Shown here one piece after another: positions 1 through 7,656 of a stretch of 64,000 nt of DNA. A program made the translations under genes and the position numbers. The stretch lies in assembly GCF_040530035.1 (NCBI RefSeq), contig NZ_JBEWCD010000004.1:1-64000 (forward strand), read 5' to 3'. Source of the stretch: Roseibium sp. HPY-6 (lineage in GTDB: Bacteria; Pseudomonadota; Alphaproteobacteria; Rhizobiales; Stappiaceae). The notes under the pieces are model-generated. The model did not search any database. It saw only the letters and a program-made list of their open reading frames with translations, and was not told the DNA's origin. Each line of letters opens with the position of its first letter. Within the stretch, counting starts at the first letter, position 1.

Positions 1-435
1 ATAATTCTCGGTTATCATTACACGTTGGCATACGGGAATTGGTCTTGACGTCCTGCTTCCGATGATTAGGACCGTTTGACATGAGCATCTTCTCGTAAAT
101 TGCCAAGCGGTCAACACGGGGAAGATGGATCAAAAAGTCCAGGGTTTCTGTGAAACAGATTACGTTAGTTATCCAGCAGGTCATTTCAAGATTAATTGGT
201 AAGTTGACTTTTGGACGGTAAAATTATGTGTAGCGTATCTTCTGATACCCCTAAAATGGAAATTACCAAATTTCAGCTGATTAAGACGCCATATTTGTTA
301 TTGTCTTCAACGAAAAAATAATAAGGGACGTAAAAAATTGCTGTCTCAAAGGATTTTTCTGTTGGCGATTTGCCTTTTTTTCGTTCAAGAGCAGTTATAA
401 TCGTTTGAGCTCTGTTCTATTTACGAGGGCGCTAC
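1..435. other. Gap at window edge, no confident gene
   Basis: No convincing gene is visible here. On the minus strand a frame is open from an ATG at 184 down to the window edge (about 61 codons). It resembles no family I recognise, so it is only a possible 5' gene fragment. The stretch just before the aminotransferase is AT-rich and probably carries its promoter, but I could not pick a well-spaced -35/-10 pair. Confidence 0.3.
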
Positions 436-1596
436 ATGAAGGTACTTAATATTAATCCGTCTGTTGCTGCGCTGAAGCCACCGCCTATTCCATTGGTTCA
501 ACAATCTGCTGCACGATATGATGGTAAGTTGGGGCCGCTGATCGACCTGTCGCAAGCGGTTCCAGGATACGCTACTCATCCATCGTTGTTGGAGGCATTG
601 AAGAGCGCTGCAGGCCGGCCTGAATTGCTCGGCTATGGAGATATTGAAGGCGAAACCGAGCTACGCGTTGCCTACGCCACACATGTATCAGCGCTCTATC
701 AAGCTTCAATCTCTTCTTCGCAGACTCATATAACGTCAGGGTGCAATCAGGCATTTTCGGTGATTGCGACAGCGCTGGCGGGTAAAGGCGACAGCATGCT
801 TCTACTGACGCCGCTATACTTCAATCATGAAACCACTCTGGACATGTTTGGAATAAAAATCAAAACGGTTGCGACACAAGCCGACAACCGGTTCCTGCCG
901 GACATCGACGCACTCAGAATGGCGATCACATCTGACGTGAAAGCAATCGTTTGTGTGACACCAAACAATCCAACAGGTGCAATCTACCCGCCCTTACTCA
1001 TCAATGAGCTTTTTGACTTGTGCGCCAAAAAAGGAATCTGGCTCGTACTGGATGAAACCTATCGCGATTTTGGGCCCTCCGACGCTGCACCGCACTCGTT
1101 GCTGCAAAAGAAGGAATGGCAAGATCACTTCATCGGTCTCTACAGCTTCTCAAAGTCACTGTGCATTCCAGGCCACCGCCTCGGCGCAATCTTGGCGGGT
1201 GAACAAATCATCCAAGCTGTCACGAAGATCATGGACAATCTGCAAATATGCGCGCCGCGTCCACCGCAAGTTGCCGTGGCTGAAAGACTGAATGAACTCG
1301 ATGCGTGGCGTGAACAGAACCGCCAAGAAATCCTGAATCGGCAAAAAGCACTTGAAGCCGTAATCGCTGATCTACCCGGTTGGGCCATCATCTCGATTGG
1401 CAGCTATTTCAGCTATGTGAGGCACCCATTGGATTTCAGCTCTTCGGTGGAGGCAGCGGCGTATTTGGCGCAACAGCGAGGTGTCGTGACATTACCCGGC
1501 GCTTTCTTCGGCAGCGGTCAGATGCCGTTTCTTCGCTTCGCCTTCGCCAACGCGACCTGCGCCGAGTTGAATGAGCTGCGCGGTCGTCTCGGCTGA
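436..1596 (+). CDS. PLP-dependent aminotransferase, class I/II
   Basis: A 386-residue fold-type I aminotransferase, expected in the cytoplasm and moving an amino group between an amino acid and a keto acid. The class I/II signatures are visible: NNPTG at residues 177-181, the cofactor-contacting Asp at 206 in DETY, and the PLP-binding Lys at 240 in SFSK, followed by PGHRLG. The C-terminal FLRFAFAN supplies the usual substrate-carboxylate Arg. Length and motif order are normal for the family. It stands alone and converges with the amino-acid ABC operon on the other strand. The neighbourhood (amino-acid import, RidA) suggests a role in amino-acid breakdown. The substrate cannot be read from sequence, and a C-S lyase or MalY-like activity is possible. 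Confidence 0.9.
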   Translation: MKVLNINPSVAALKPPPIPLVQQSAARYDGKLGPLIDLSQAVPGYATHPSLLEALKSAAGRPELLGYGDIEGETELRVAYATHVSALYQASISSSQTHITSGCNQAFSVIATALAGKGDSMLLLTPLYFNHETTLDMFGIKIKTVATQADNRFLPDIDALRMAITSDVKAIVCVTPNNPTGAIYPPLLINELFDLCAKKGIWLVLDETYRDFGPSDAAPHSLLQKKEWQDHFIGLYSFSKSLCIPGHRLGAILAGEQIIQAVTKIMDNLQICAPRPPQVAVAERLNELDAWREQNRQEILNRQKALEAVIADLPGWAIISIGSYFSYVRHPLDFSSSVEAAAYLAQQRGVVTLPGAFFGSGQMPFLRFAFANATCAELNELRGRLG

Positions 1597-1739
1597 TTGC
1601 GTGAAGATTGCTTCGATGCATATGCGACCGTTGGTCGACTTACTTAGTATCATCGGCGCGTCTTTGATGGGCTCAAAGACGCGCTCAAGTGTGTTTTTCT
1701 GTTTGATCCTGCAAGCTTGTCCATGAGTCAGTGAGAAAT

Positions 1740-2390
1740 CTATCCACCCTGAGCAGCCTTGCGTTCCAGGATTCGCGAGTACAGAGTTAGAGGCAAGCAA
1801 ATCAAGAAGAAGATGAGAGCGACAAAGCCGTAAACCTTCAGTGGCTCGAATGTGGCATTATTTATGACCCCGGCCACTCGTACAAGTTCTTCGAAACCGA
1901 TAATCGAGGTTACGGCAGTGGCTTTGATTAGCTGAACAAGAAAGCCTACGGTTGGTGCACGAACATAGTCGAACGCTTGAGGCAAAATAATGAGACGCAT
2001 TTGCTGATACCAACTCAGGCCAAGCGCTGCACTACCGTCCCATTGGCCTTTATCGACTGCTTGTACCCCGCCACGCCAGATCTCACCCAAGAACGCGCTG
2101 GCATAGAAGGTTAAGCCAAGGGCGGCTGTACCCCATGCGTCGGTCCGAAGGCCTAACATTGGTAATCCGAAGAAAATAATGAAGAGCTGCAGGATCAAAG
2201 GTGTGCCTTGAAATAGGCCGATGTAAGCTTTTGCGAGGGTCCTAACATAGCGGCGAGATGAGATACGCATTGTCATGATGCCTAGACCAACAAGACCGCC
2301 TCCCAAAAAGGCAATTGCGGACAGGGCCAGTGTCCAGCGTGCAGCAAGAAGCAGATTCCGAATGATGTCCCAGTTGCTAAATTCAATCAT
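1740..2390 (-). CDS. Polar amino acid ABC transporter permease (second)
   Basis: A 216-residue inner-membrane permease of the HisM/GlnP family with several hydrophobic segments. The EAA-loop region reads SAALGLSWYQQMRLIILPQA, the contact point for the ATPase. It probably pairs with the permease encoded upstream to form the membrane channel of an amino-acid importer. Its ATG overlaps the stop of the upstream permease in an ATGA arrangement, which indicates translational coupling. No ATPase gene lies on this strand. The only candidate is a decayed copy near 5.7-6.1 kb, so the transporter must borrow an ATPase or be non-functional. Confidence 0.9.
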   Translation of the reverse strand: MIEFSNWDIIRNLLLAARWTLALSAIAFLGGGLVGLGIMTMRISSRRYVRTLAKAYIGLFQGTPLILQLFIIFFGLPMLGLRTDAWGTAALGLTFYASAFLGEIWRGGVQAVDKGQWDGSAALGLSWYQQMRLIILPQAFDYVRAPTVGFLVQLIKATAVTSIIGFEELVRVAGVINNATFEPLKVYGFVALIFFLICLPLTLYSRILERKAAQGG

Positions 2391-3043
2391 GTGATGTCCG
2401 CCGAAATAAAGCGTCTCCCAATCGCCACCAAAAAGCGACGCATTGAGATGGCCATGAGCAGATAGATAACCGCCACGACTGAATAGGCCTCAAAAGCACG
2501 ATATGTCTTAGATTGCCAAAGCTCCGCCATATGTGTGAGTTCACGCACTGCGATCTGTGAGACAACAGCGGACTCCAGCATCATGATTATTATCTGACTG
2601 GCGAGCGCGGGATAGATTACGATCAACGCTTGCGGCAAGATAACTTTGAGGAAGCCTATGTGCTTACGCAACCCTAGCGCCTGGAAAGCATCCCATTGCC
2701 CGCTTGGCACAGCATCCAGGCCAGCCCCGATGATTTCTGTCGTATAAGCCGTCACATTTAAAATCATAGCGAGAAGGGCGGCGTATACCGGATCAAGTCG
2801 GATGCCCAAGGCTGGAAGTCCGAAATATATGAAAAACAGTTGAACCAGGAACGGTGTATTGCGGATCAACTCGACGTAACAAACGACCAGTACACGTAGC
2901 AGACGATATCCACTGCGTTTCGTTGCTGCCAAAAGCGTGCTGAGAACAACACCCACCACCGCAGTGACCGAAATCAAAAACAGTGTCATGGAGACGCCTT
3001 GCGCGATAGCGCTCAGCGCCTCCTTGAGTACCTCAAGGCTCAT
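2387..3043 (-). CDS. Polar amino acid ABC transporter permease (first)
   Basis: A 218-residue permease of the same HisMQ/GlnP family as its downstream partner. It has about five hydrophobic segments, and the EAA loop QALGLRKHIGFLKVILPQA lies in the C-terminal half. The motif ELIRNTPFLVQLFFIYFG is typical of amino-acid permeases. It starts 6 bp after the binding-protein stop, behind a GGCGG ribosome-binding site, and its TGA overlaps the next start. The order binding protein-permease-permease is standard for this class, but the usual downstream or upstream ATPase is absent. Confidence 0.9.
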   Translation of the reverse strand: MSLEVLKEALSAIAQGVSMTLFLISVTAVVGVVLSTLLAATKRSGYRLLRVLVVCYVELIRNTPFLVQLFFIYFGLPALGIRLDPVYAALLAMILNVTAYTTEIIGAGLDAVPSGQWDAFQALGLRKHIGFLKVILPQALIVIYPALASQIIIMMLESAVVSQIAVRELTHMAELWQSKTYRAFEAYSVVAVIYLLMAISMRRFLVAIGRRFISADIT

Positions 3044-3049
3044 GTCCGC

Positions 3050-3853
3050 CTAATTCCTGACGAGATTCGCCGGATCAAGCGGAACTTTGAGCCATTTTTC
3101 AGATGAAGTGTTCAATGCGCCTGACTCCATCATTTCAGCTATCGCCTCCTTAAGCGCAGCCTTCAACGGCTCTTCGTCATGGTTCAAAGCGACATGGGAG
3201 GGCGACGTCAAAAGCTGAAACTTCTGTTCTGGCTCGAGGTCCGTCTGTTCTGCAAGAACCCGTGCGCCTACATCATTACCGACTACCATCAGATCAACCT
3301 GGCCTGAGATGAAAGCTTGGATGACTGCGCTGTAGTTGTCGAAACGCCGGATTGTCGTGTCATCGGATGCAGCTTTCGTGAGCGAGGTGTCTTCCAATGT
3401 GCCTCGGTTCACGGCAACGGTTTTGCCTGCCAGATCTGCTTCATTCTCGATTTTCATAGCTGCCGGCCCGATTACTCCGATGTAATACGGGGCATAGGGT
3501 GCCGCATAGTCGATGACTTTGAAGCGCTCGTCGCTGTAGCCGACGCTCATAAGAACATCGACGCGCTTGTCATTAAGAAGTGGAATGCGATTTTGGCCCG
3601 TCACGTTCACGAGTTCAACGTCAACGCCCAATTTCTCGCCAATGAAGTTAGCCACGTCGATGTCATAACCCTGGATACTCAGGTCCGAGCTCGCAGAGGA
3701 GAATGGCGGAAAGTCGGGAAAGATACCGATTTTGATCGTACCGCTAGATTTGATATCCTCCAGAGCGTCTGCGGCAACCGAGGATAAGCTTGCCCCGACC
3801 AAAAGGACCGCCATCCCAAATACGCTTGCCAACTTCATAATCTGTTGTTTCAT
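3050..3853 (-). CDS. Amino acid ABC transporter substrate-binding protein
   Basis: A 267-residue family-3 extracellular solute-binding protein. It has an N-terminal signal peptide (hydrophobic run about residues 8-22, Ala-X-Ala cleavage near 26-28). The mature part starts with the family pattern GTIKIGIFPDFPPFS, and IQGYDIDVANFIGEKLG follows. It should capture a polar amino acid in the periplasm and deliver it to the two permeases downstream. The start is supported by AAGGAG 7 bp upstream. It is the first gene of a three-gene minus-strand operon. The promoter gap toward the GntR gene holds a perfect 8+8 bp dyad, a candidate operator. Ligand identity is not predictable. Confidence 0.92.
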   Translation of the reverse strand: MKQQIMKLASVFGMAVLLVGASLSSVAADALEDIKSSGTIKIGIFPDFPPFSSASSDLSIQGYDIDVANFIGEKLGVDVELVNVTGQNRIPLLNDKRVDVLMSVGYSDERFKVIDYAAPYAPYYIGVIGPAAMKIENEADLAGKTVAVNRGTLEDTSLTKAASDDTTIRRFDNYSAVIQAFISGQVDLMVVGNDVGARVLAEQTDLEPEQKFQLLTSPSHVALNHDEEPLKAALKEAIAEMMESGALNTSSEKWLKVPLDPANLVRN

Positions 3854-3995
3854 TTGTGTTCTCCTTTTCTACTGGAATTACATTTTCTGGTGCGGCTTCT
3901 ACGACCGCTTATGCTTCAAAGACTTACTGGCTGAATTGTTCCCCTGGATGCGTTACAACTCGCGGATTGGTCTTGAGACAGCCGACATGCTGGCA

Positions 3996-4012
3996 AGACA
4001 GACAGTCTGTCT
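3996..4012. promoter_or_regulatory. Perfect 8-bp dyad upstream of the amino-acid ABC operon
   Basis: AGACAGAC and GTCTGTCT are separated by a single A. The dyad lies about 145 bp upstream of the binding-protein start and 35 bp beyond the 3' end of the GntR gene. Dimeric GntR/FCD regulators bind short dyads of this kind, so this is a reasonable operator candidate. Assignment to the neighbouring GntR protein is inference. Confidence 0.4.
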
Positions 4013-4046
4013 CGGCTTGGCTAGAAGTCGGTGCACAGAACTAGCC

Positions 4047-4772
4047 TTATTTTTCATGTTGCAACCTTGGCTCAAGGTCTCGAGCGAAGCGGTTTGAAGC
4101 TACTGAAATATGGCTGTCCATGAGTGTGACGGCGAGATCAACCTCGCCTTGGCGATAGGCGTCTAGGATTTTGCGATGTTCATCTTGTGAGACGACGCTC
4201 TGGCCATGATGCTGCATATAAATGTGTGTGTATCGATGGGCGATCGTATGCGCCCTCGTGATCATCCGTTCGAGATGACGCATTTTGGCTGGAGCGTAGA
4301 AAGCCAGATGCAGCCTGAGGTTCCAATGGCTGGACACGGATACATCCGTCAGCTTCTCGAAGTCATCAATCAATGCTTCGACTTTGTCCAAATCGCTTTC
4401 TGTTGCCTTTGGGAGTGACTCCCGGACGGCGAACTTTTCCAAGTGAAGTCGAAGTTTGAAACTCTCAAACATTTCGGACACAGACGTCGCAGAGACCACA
4501 AACCCACGATTAGGCTCAAAGTCTACTAAACCTTGACCTTCCAGTTGATGCAGGGCTTCTCGCAAAGGAATTTTACTAGTCTGTAGTGCATCTGCGATAC
4601 TGGATTGCTTTAAAGCAGTACCACTTTGTAAAAGACCAGAGATGATCGCCTCTCGGATCACGTCAGCTGCTCTTCGTGGCGCATTGGAGGAATCCAGATC
4701 CATCCGGTCTGCCAATCGTGACAATTGATTCATCGAGTGATCAAAATCCACGATTTCCACCCTGATGTTCAC
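4047..4772 (-). CDS. GntR family transcriptional regulator, FCD subfamily
   Basis: A 241-residue regulator with an N-terminal winged helix-turn-helix (about residues 28-92, including KQSSIADALQTSKIPLREAL) and an alpha-helical FCD effector domain from about residue 100 to 225, with the metal/ligand-binding Asp and His pattern. FCD members respond to organic acids or amino-acid-derived ligands. The start is GTG at 4772, chosen because GGAGGTGA sits 9 bp upstream; the internal ATG at 4733 lacks a comparable site. It lies upstream of the amino-acid ABC operon on the same strand and is divergent from the leader remnant and RidA, so it probably controls one or both. Confidence 0.9.
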   Translation of the reverse strand: MNIRVEIVDFDHSMNQLSRLADRMDLDSSNAPRRAADVIREAIISGLLQSGTALKQSSIADALQTSKIPLREALHQLEGQGLVDFEPNRGFVVSATSVSEMFESFKLRLHLEKFAVRESLPKATESDLDKVEALIDDFEKLTDVSVSSHWNLRLHLAFYAPAKMRHLERMITRAHTIAHRYTHIYMQHHGQSVVSQDEHRKILDAYRQGEVDLAVTLMDSHISVASNRFARDLEPRLQHEK

Positions 4773-4857
4773 CTGATATCACCTCCAGGAAGCGAATTTC
4801 ACCTTCTGAGATATTTGAAACCACTAATCTCAATCCCGTCAAACTTCCTGCTATATC

Positions 4858-4936
4858 GTATACCTATTGCTGGCATAGGGCGTCACAATTCCTGTAAATC
4901 GGTAGATTCGTCGCTGCTTTCATTATGATGGTATAC
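4858..4936. promoter_or_regulatory. Two GTATAC palindromes in the gntR-ridA intergenic region
   Basis: GTATAC occurs at 4858-4863 and at 4931-4936, both in AT-rich context between the divergent gntR and the plus-strand leader at 4965. A third copy lies in the divergent RidA-LysR region at 14174. Repeated palindromic hexamers between divergent genes suggest regulator half-sites. Which protein binds is not shown. Confidence 0.3.
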
Positions 4937-4964
4937 TATTTTATAGACCTAGGGGAGGAAAACT

Positions 4965-5042
4965 ATGAGGAATGTGACTAGGCCGCTCATCGCGGTTGGT
5001 CTGAGTGCCGTATCTCTAACAATTGCGGCGCACGCTCTATAG
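4965..5042 (+). pseudogene. Signal-peptide remnant of a lost secreted protein
   Basis: A 25-codon reading frame starts at ATG 4965 behind an excellent ribosome-binding site (GGGGAGGAA, 4 bp spacing). It encodes basic residues (MRNVTR), a hydrophobic core (about residues 8-21) and an AAHA-type cleavage site, then stops at TAG 5040-5042. This is a complete Sec signal peptide with nothing behind it. The simplest reading is that the body of a periplasmic protein gene, plausibly a solute-binding protein given the ATPase relic at 5.7-6.1 kb, was deleted just after the cleavage site while its translation signals remained. A functional leader peptide is a less likely alternative. Confidence 0.5.
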
Positions 5043-5168
5043 CGGATCAATCTGGCTGTAGACAGTCTATAACTTTTGCCACTTTCGTGATCTGCCTGTT
5101 GTTATGTTCTGACGTTAGCGGAGTTGAGCATAAACGATGCACGAGGCTGTCACCTCCAGGATACAAAA

Positions 5169-5558
5169 ATGAGAGAAAAAGTCAGTCTTCCAAAAACCGA
5201 TAAGCTACTCGCAAAACTCAAAACGCCCACCTCCATTTTGGTGCGAAGCCATGGAACTTTATACAGTTGTGGTGTTCCCCCCATTGACCTCGAAAATGGA
5301 ACCCTGGTGGAAGGATCGGTTGAAAGTCAGGCTGAGGCCGTATTGGCTTTGATGAAGCAAGCACTCGAAGAAGCTGGATCTTCGATGTCCAAGGTTATCA
5401 AAACAACAATCTTCGTCACTGACACAAGCCATTTTGGCCCTGTCAATGAGGTCTATAAAAAGCACTTCGAAGAGCCTTATCCAGTGCGATCATTTATAGC
5501 TGTAAAACCCTGGTCCATAAACATGGACATCGAGATTGAGTGTATTGCCGAATGTTGA
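5169..5558 (+). CDS. RidA family enamine/imine deaminase
   Basis: A 129-residue RidA/YjgF/UK114 protein, a small trimeric cytoplasmic enzyme. The family hydrolyses reactive enamine or imine intermediates released by PLP enzymes. The C-terminal pattern AVKPWSINMDIEIECIA is the family signature, and VRSFIAV carries the conserved Arg that binds the substrate carboxylate. An upstream in-frame start at 5124 exists, but ATG 5169 has AGGA 7 bp before it and matches the usual N-terminus, so it is preferred. It sits between the signal-peptide remnant and the ABC ATPase relic and may once have belonged to that transport operon. It fits the aminotransferase-rich context. Confidence 0.88.
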   Translation: MREKVSLPKTDKLLAKLKTPTSILVRSHGTLYSCGVPPIDLENGTLVEGSVESQAEAVLALMKQALEEAGSSMSKVIKTTIFVTDTSHFGPVNEVYKKHFEEPYPVRSFIAVKPWSINMDIEIECIAEC

Positions 5559-5676
5559 ACCAACTCACGAATTGCGGGCTGCCACAACATCTAATGCAAT
5601 TCAAAATGATTGGATTGACGCCATGTGATAAACGGTCAATGCAGAATTAGGCTTCGCATGGCTTGGGCTGCAAAAA

Positions 5677-6096
5677 ATGGATGTCAGCGATGAGGTGGCG
5701 AGCAAAAAGAACAAAGAAAAGTGGTATGGTGCATTCCAGGTGCTCCAAAGCAACAACCCTACTGTCAATTGAGTAGAGTGGATAGTCATCTGCGGTCGGT
5801 CCGGTTCTCGCAAGTTGACACTAATCGGATGCATAAATACGCTTGAGGAACAACTGGCAGGTGAAGTCGTGGTTGAAGGTATCGTCTTGCCCTCAGAACT
5901 CAAGAACATCAACATGAGCCGGGCCGACGTTGGGATGTGCTTTCATCACTTCAATGCCTCCCAAACCTTACTATTTTTGAAAATTGCGTGCGCGCTGGCG
6001 CAAATTTAGGCGCGAAAGACGCCAAAGAATACAGCCGAAAAGACGGCGGTGTGCTTTCTGAATGAGGTGATATTTCCCTGTCCGAAAAAACGCAAT
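5677..6096 (+). pseudogene. Decayed amino-acid ABC transporter ATPase (GlnQ/AapP type)
   Basis: One reading frame from ATG 5677 to about 6096 encodes the N-terminal half of a polar amino-acid ABC ATPase, interrupted by TGA at 5770 and TAG at 6007. Before the first stop it reads KWYGAFQVLQ. Between the stops it reads EWIVICGRSGSRKLTLIGC (Walker A region), INTLEEQLAGEVVVEG and VGMCFHHFN (Q-loop region). After the second stop, ARKTPKNTAEKTAVCFLNEV matches the family's continuing helix. Walker A is damaged (GRSGSRKLT instead of GxSGSGKST), and the C-terminal half with the signature and Walker B is gone. It is oriented opposite to the ATPase-less permeases at 1.7-3.0 kb, so it either belonged to a second, lost cassette or was displaced by rearrangement. 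Confidence 0.75.
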
Positions 6097-6174
6097 TGTT
6101 TTTAAGTCAGATACTTGGGCACAATAAGATTGATAAAGAAGCAGGGCATCGTGCCCAATACATACATATATCAC

Positions 6175-6858
6175 TCATCGTTCAAGCTCCTCAAAGCGCA
6201 GCTCCCACATTAGGCTGAATATGAGCCCGTCCTGAATCTGATCCGGTACTGCCTCCATCAGTCGATCGCGGAACTCGGTGGCAGCTTTCCGGTGAATTGC
6301 ATCTGCGACGATACACCCTGTCCGCTTCCTGTGATCAGATCCCTCCCGCGGCATGGAAGTCGATAAGTGCATATCCGGGCTCAAACCGTGAATACCGAGT
6401 ATTCCAGGGGTAGACTTTGCGATCTCGGCTGAGCTCAGCATCGTAGCACGTGCTAACACCGATTGATTGGTGATAATCAACGAAATGTATGACCCGGTAC
6501 CAATACCACTAATCCAGTCGACTTTCATCACGCGCCGAAAGGTGTTGGTGATGCGATCCAAGTTGGTTTTGGACCAATAGCTCTGATCTTCAATCGCATT
6601 TTGGTACGCTGGAGACGCGAGCACATCAATCGACCCCACCCGGTACAGCGCCAGATATTTCCGGACGCTAGCGTCCGCAGCCTGATAGCGTCGTGCCCAG
6701 ACGAACCCGGGTATAGCAACACGTTCTGCTAGATGTTCTTTGTCATACCAGGCATTGAATTCGTCCTCATGCTCTGGCGGGATATCCATCCACGTCATTA
6801 GTTGTGCAGCGTCAGTATCGCGAAATCTCATTGCTTCTCCAGTTGTTGATGGGTTCAT
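6175..6858 (-). CDS. EthD-like / ferredoxin-fold protein of unknown function
   Basis: A 227-residue protein I cannot assign to a named enzyme. The first half (MTWMDIPPEHEDEFNAWYDK, then HLAERVAIPGFVWARRY) looks like an EthD/antibiotic-monooxygenase-type alpha-beta barrel, in which a conserved W-Y-x-x-E-H-L region lines a small-molecule pocket. The C-terminal part may be a second, diverged copy. There is no signal peptide. The start at 6858 is favoured over 6867 because AGGA lies 8 bp before it. It is divergent from the RraA-like gene with about 100 bp between them, so the two probably share control and take part in the same degradative pathway. Confidence 0.6.
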   Translation of the reverse strand: MNPSTTGEAMRFRDTDAAQLMTWMDIPPEHEDEFNAWYDKEHLAERVAIPGFVWARRYQAADASVRKYLALYRVGSIDVLASPAYQNAIEDQSYWSKTNLDRITNTFRRVMKVDWISGIGTGSYISLIITNQSVLARATMLSSAEIAKSTPGILGIHGLSPDMHLSTSMPREGSDHRKRTGCIVADAIHRKAATEFRDRLMEAVPDQIQDGLIFSLMWELRFEELER

Positions 6859-6965
6859 GAGGTTCATCCTGACTAGCCGCCAAGCGGCAATGTTAATTAT
6901 AGACCATACCTATTTGACGACATGAACCCCCATTTGTTTTATGTCGTTAAAATCGAGGATGGGCG

Positions 6966-7622
6966 ATGCTGAGATCTGAAATAGAAACTGCGCTTTCAAG
7001 CCTAACGGGAGTTGAAACAGCGACGATCGGGCACTTCATGACCGAAGGTTTTTTAGACCCGGAAATATCTGCAATTGTTCCTCAGGCGCGCATTTTTGGT
7101 ACGGCATTCACCTGCCGTTTTGGTGGTGATGATGGAACCGCGTTGGTCCACGCAGTGTCCGAAGTGGAGCCGGGCCAAATAATTGTAGTTGATCGTATGA
7201 ATGATAGAAAACACGCATGTTGGGGCGCGGTGATGACGGTAGCCGCGCAGGAGCGCGGCGCTGTTGGAGCTGTCATTGACGGCTATATCACCGACAGAGC
7301 TGCAATTGTTGAGGCAGGTTTTCCAATCTGGTGCCGAGGCTTTTCACCTATTACGACCAAGATTGGCAAAGGACATGGCTCCATACGCTTAAAGATCAAA
7401 TGTGGAAACGTGGTCCTGAAACAGGACGACGTCGTTCTTGCCGACGAAAATGGGGTCGTCGTTCTAAACCCGGAAGATGTTGCCGCTATAGCTGCGAAAG
7501 CGCACGAGCTCCAAGGCCAAGAACCTAAGGTGATTGAACAGCTCCGAAAGGGAAAGAGTTACGCGGAAATCAACCCACCTCCCGAACTCTTCGATCATCA
7601 TAATGATATGCCGCCGAAGTAG
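6966..7622 (+). CDS. RraA-like / HMG aldolase family protein
   Basis: A 218-residue member of the RraA / 4-hydroxy-4-methyl-2-oxoglutarate aldolase fold. Family enzymes are metal-dependent aldolases or decarboxylases acting on keto acids; RraA itself binds RNase E. The central family motif is present as GAVIDGYITDRAAI, and WGAVMTVAAQERG precedes it. In characterised aldolases the motif reads DGxxRD, with Arg contacting the substrate carboxylate and Asp helping bind the metal. Here Arg is replaced by Thr while Asp is kept. The start has GAGGA 7 bp upstream. It is divergent from the EthD-like gene and followed by a decayed regulator, then the peptide ABC operon. Chemistry is uncertain because of the missing Arg. 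Confidence 0.85.
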   Translation: MLRSEIETALSSLTGVETATIGHFMTEGFLDPEISAIVPQARIFGTAFTCRFGGDDGTALVHAVSEVEPGQIIVVDRMNDRKHACWGAVMTVAAQERGAVGAVIDGYITDRAAIVEAGFPIWCRGFSPITTKIGKGHGSIRLKIKCGNVVLKQDDVVLADENGVVVLNPEDVAAIAAKAHELQGQEPKVIEQLRKGKSYAEINPPPELFDHHNDMPPK

Positions 7623-7656
7623 GGCGCAGACCAGGATGGCCTGGGCGCAATGATGA

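Noticed and set aside
1..184. Minus-strand frame open to the window edge (about 61 codons from ATG 184)
   Set aside because: No family resemblance and no visible ribosome-binding site that decides it; could be chance. Mentioned only in the gap entry.
5601..5915. 104-codon minus-strand frame
   Set aside because: It is the antisense of the ATPase relic, whose plus-strand frame has clear family motifs.
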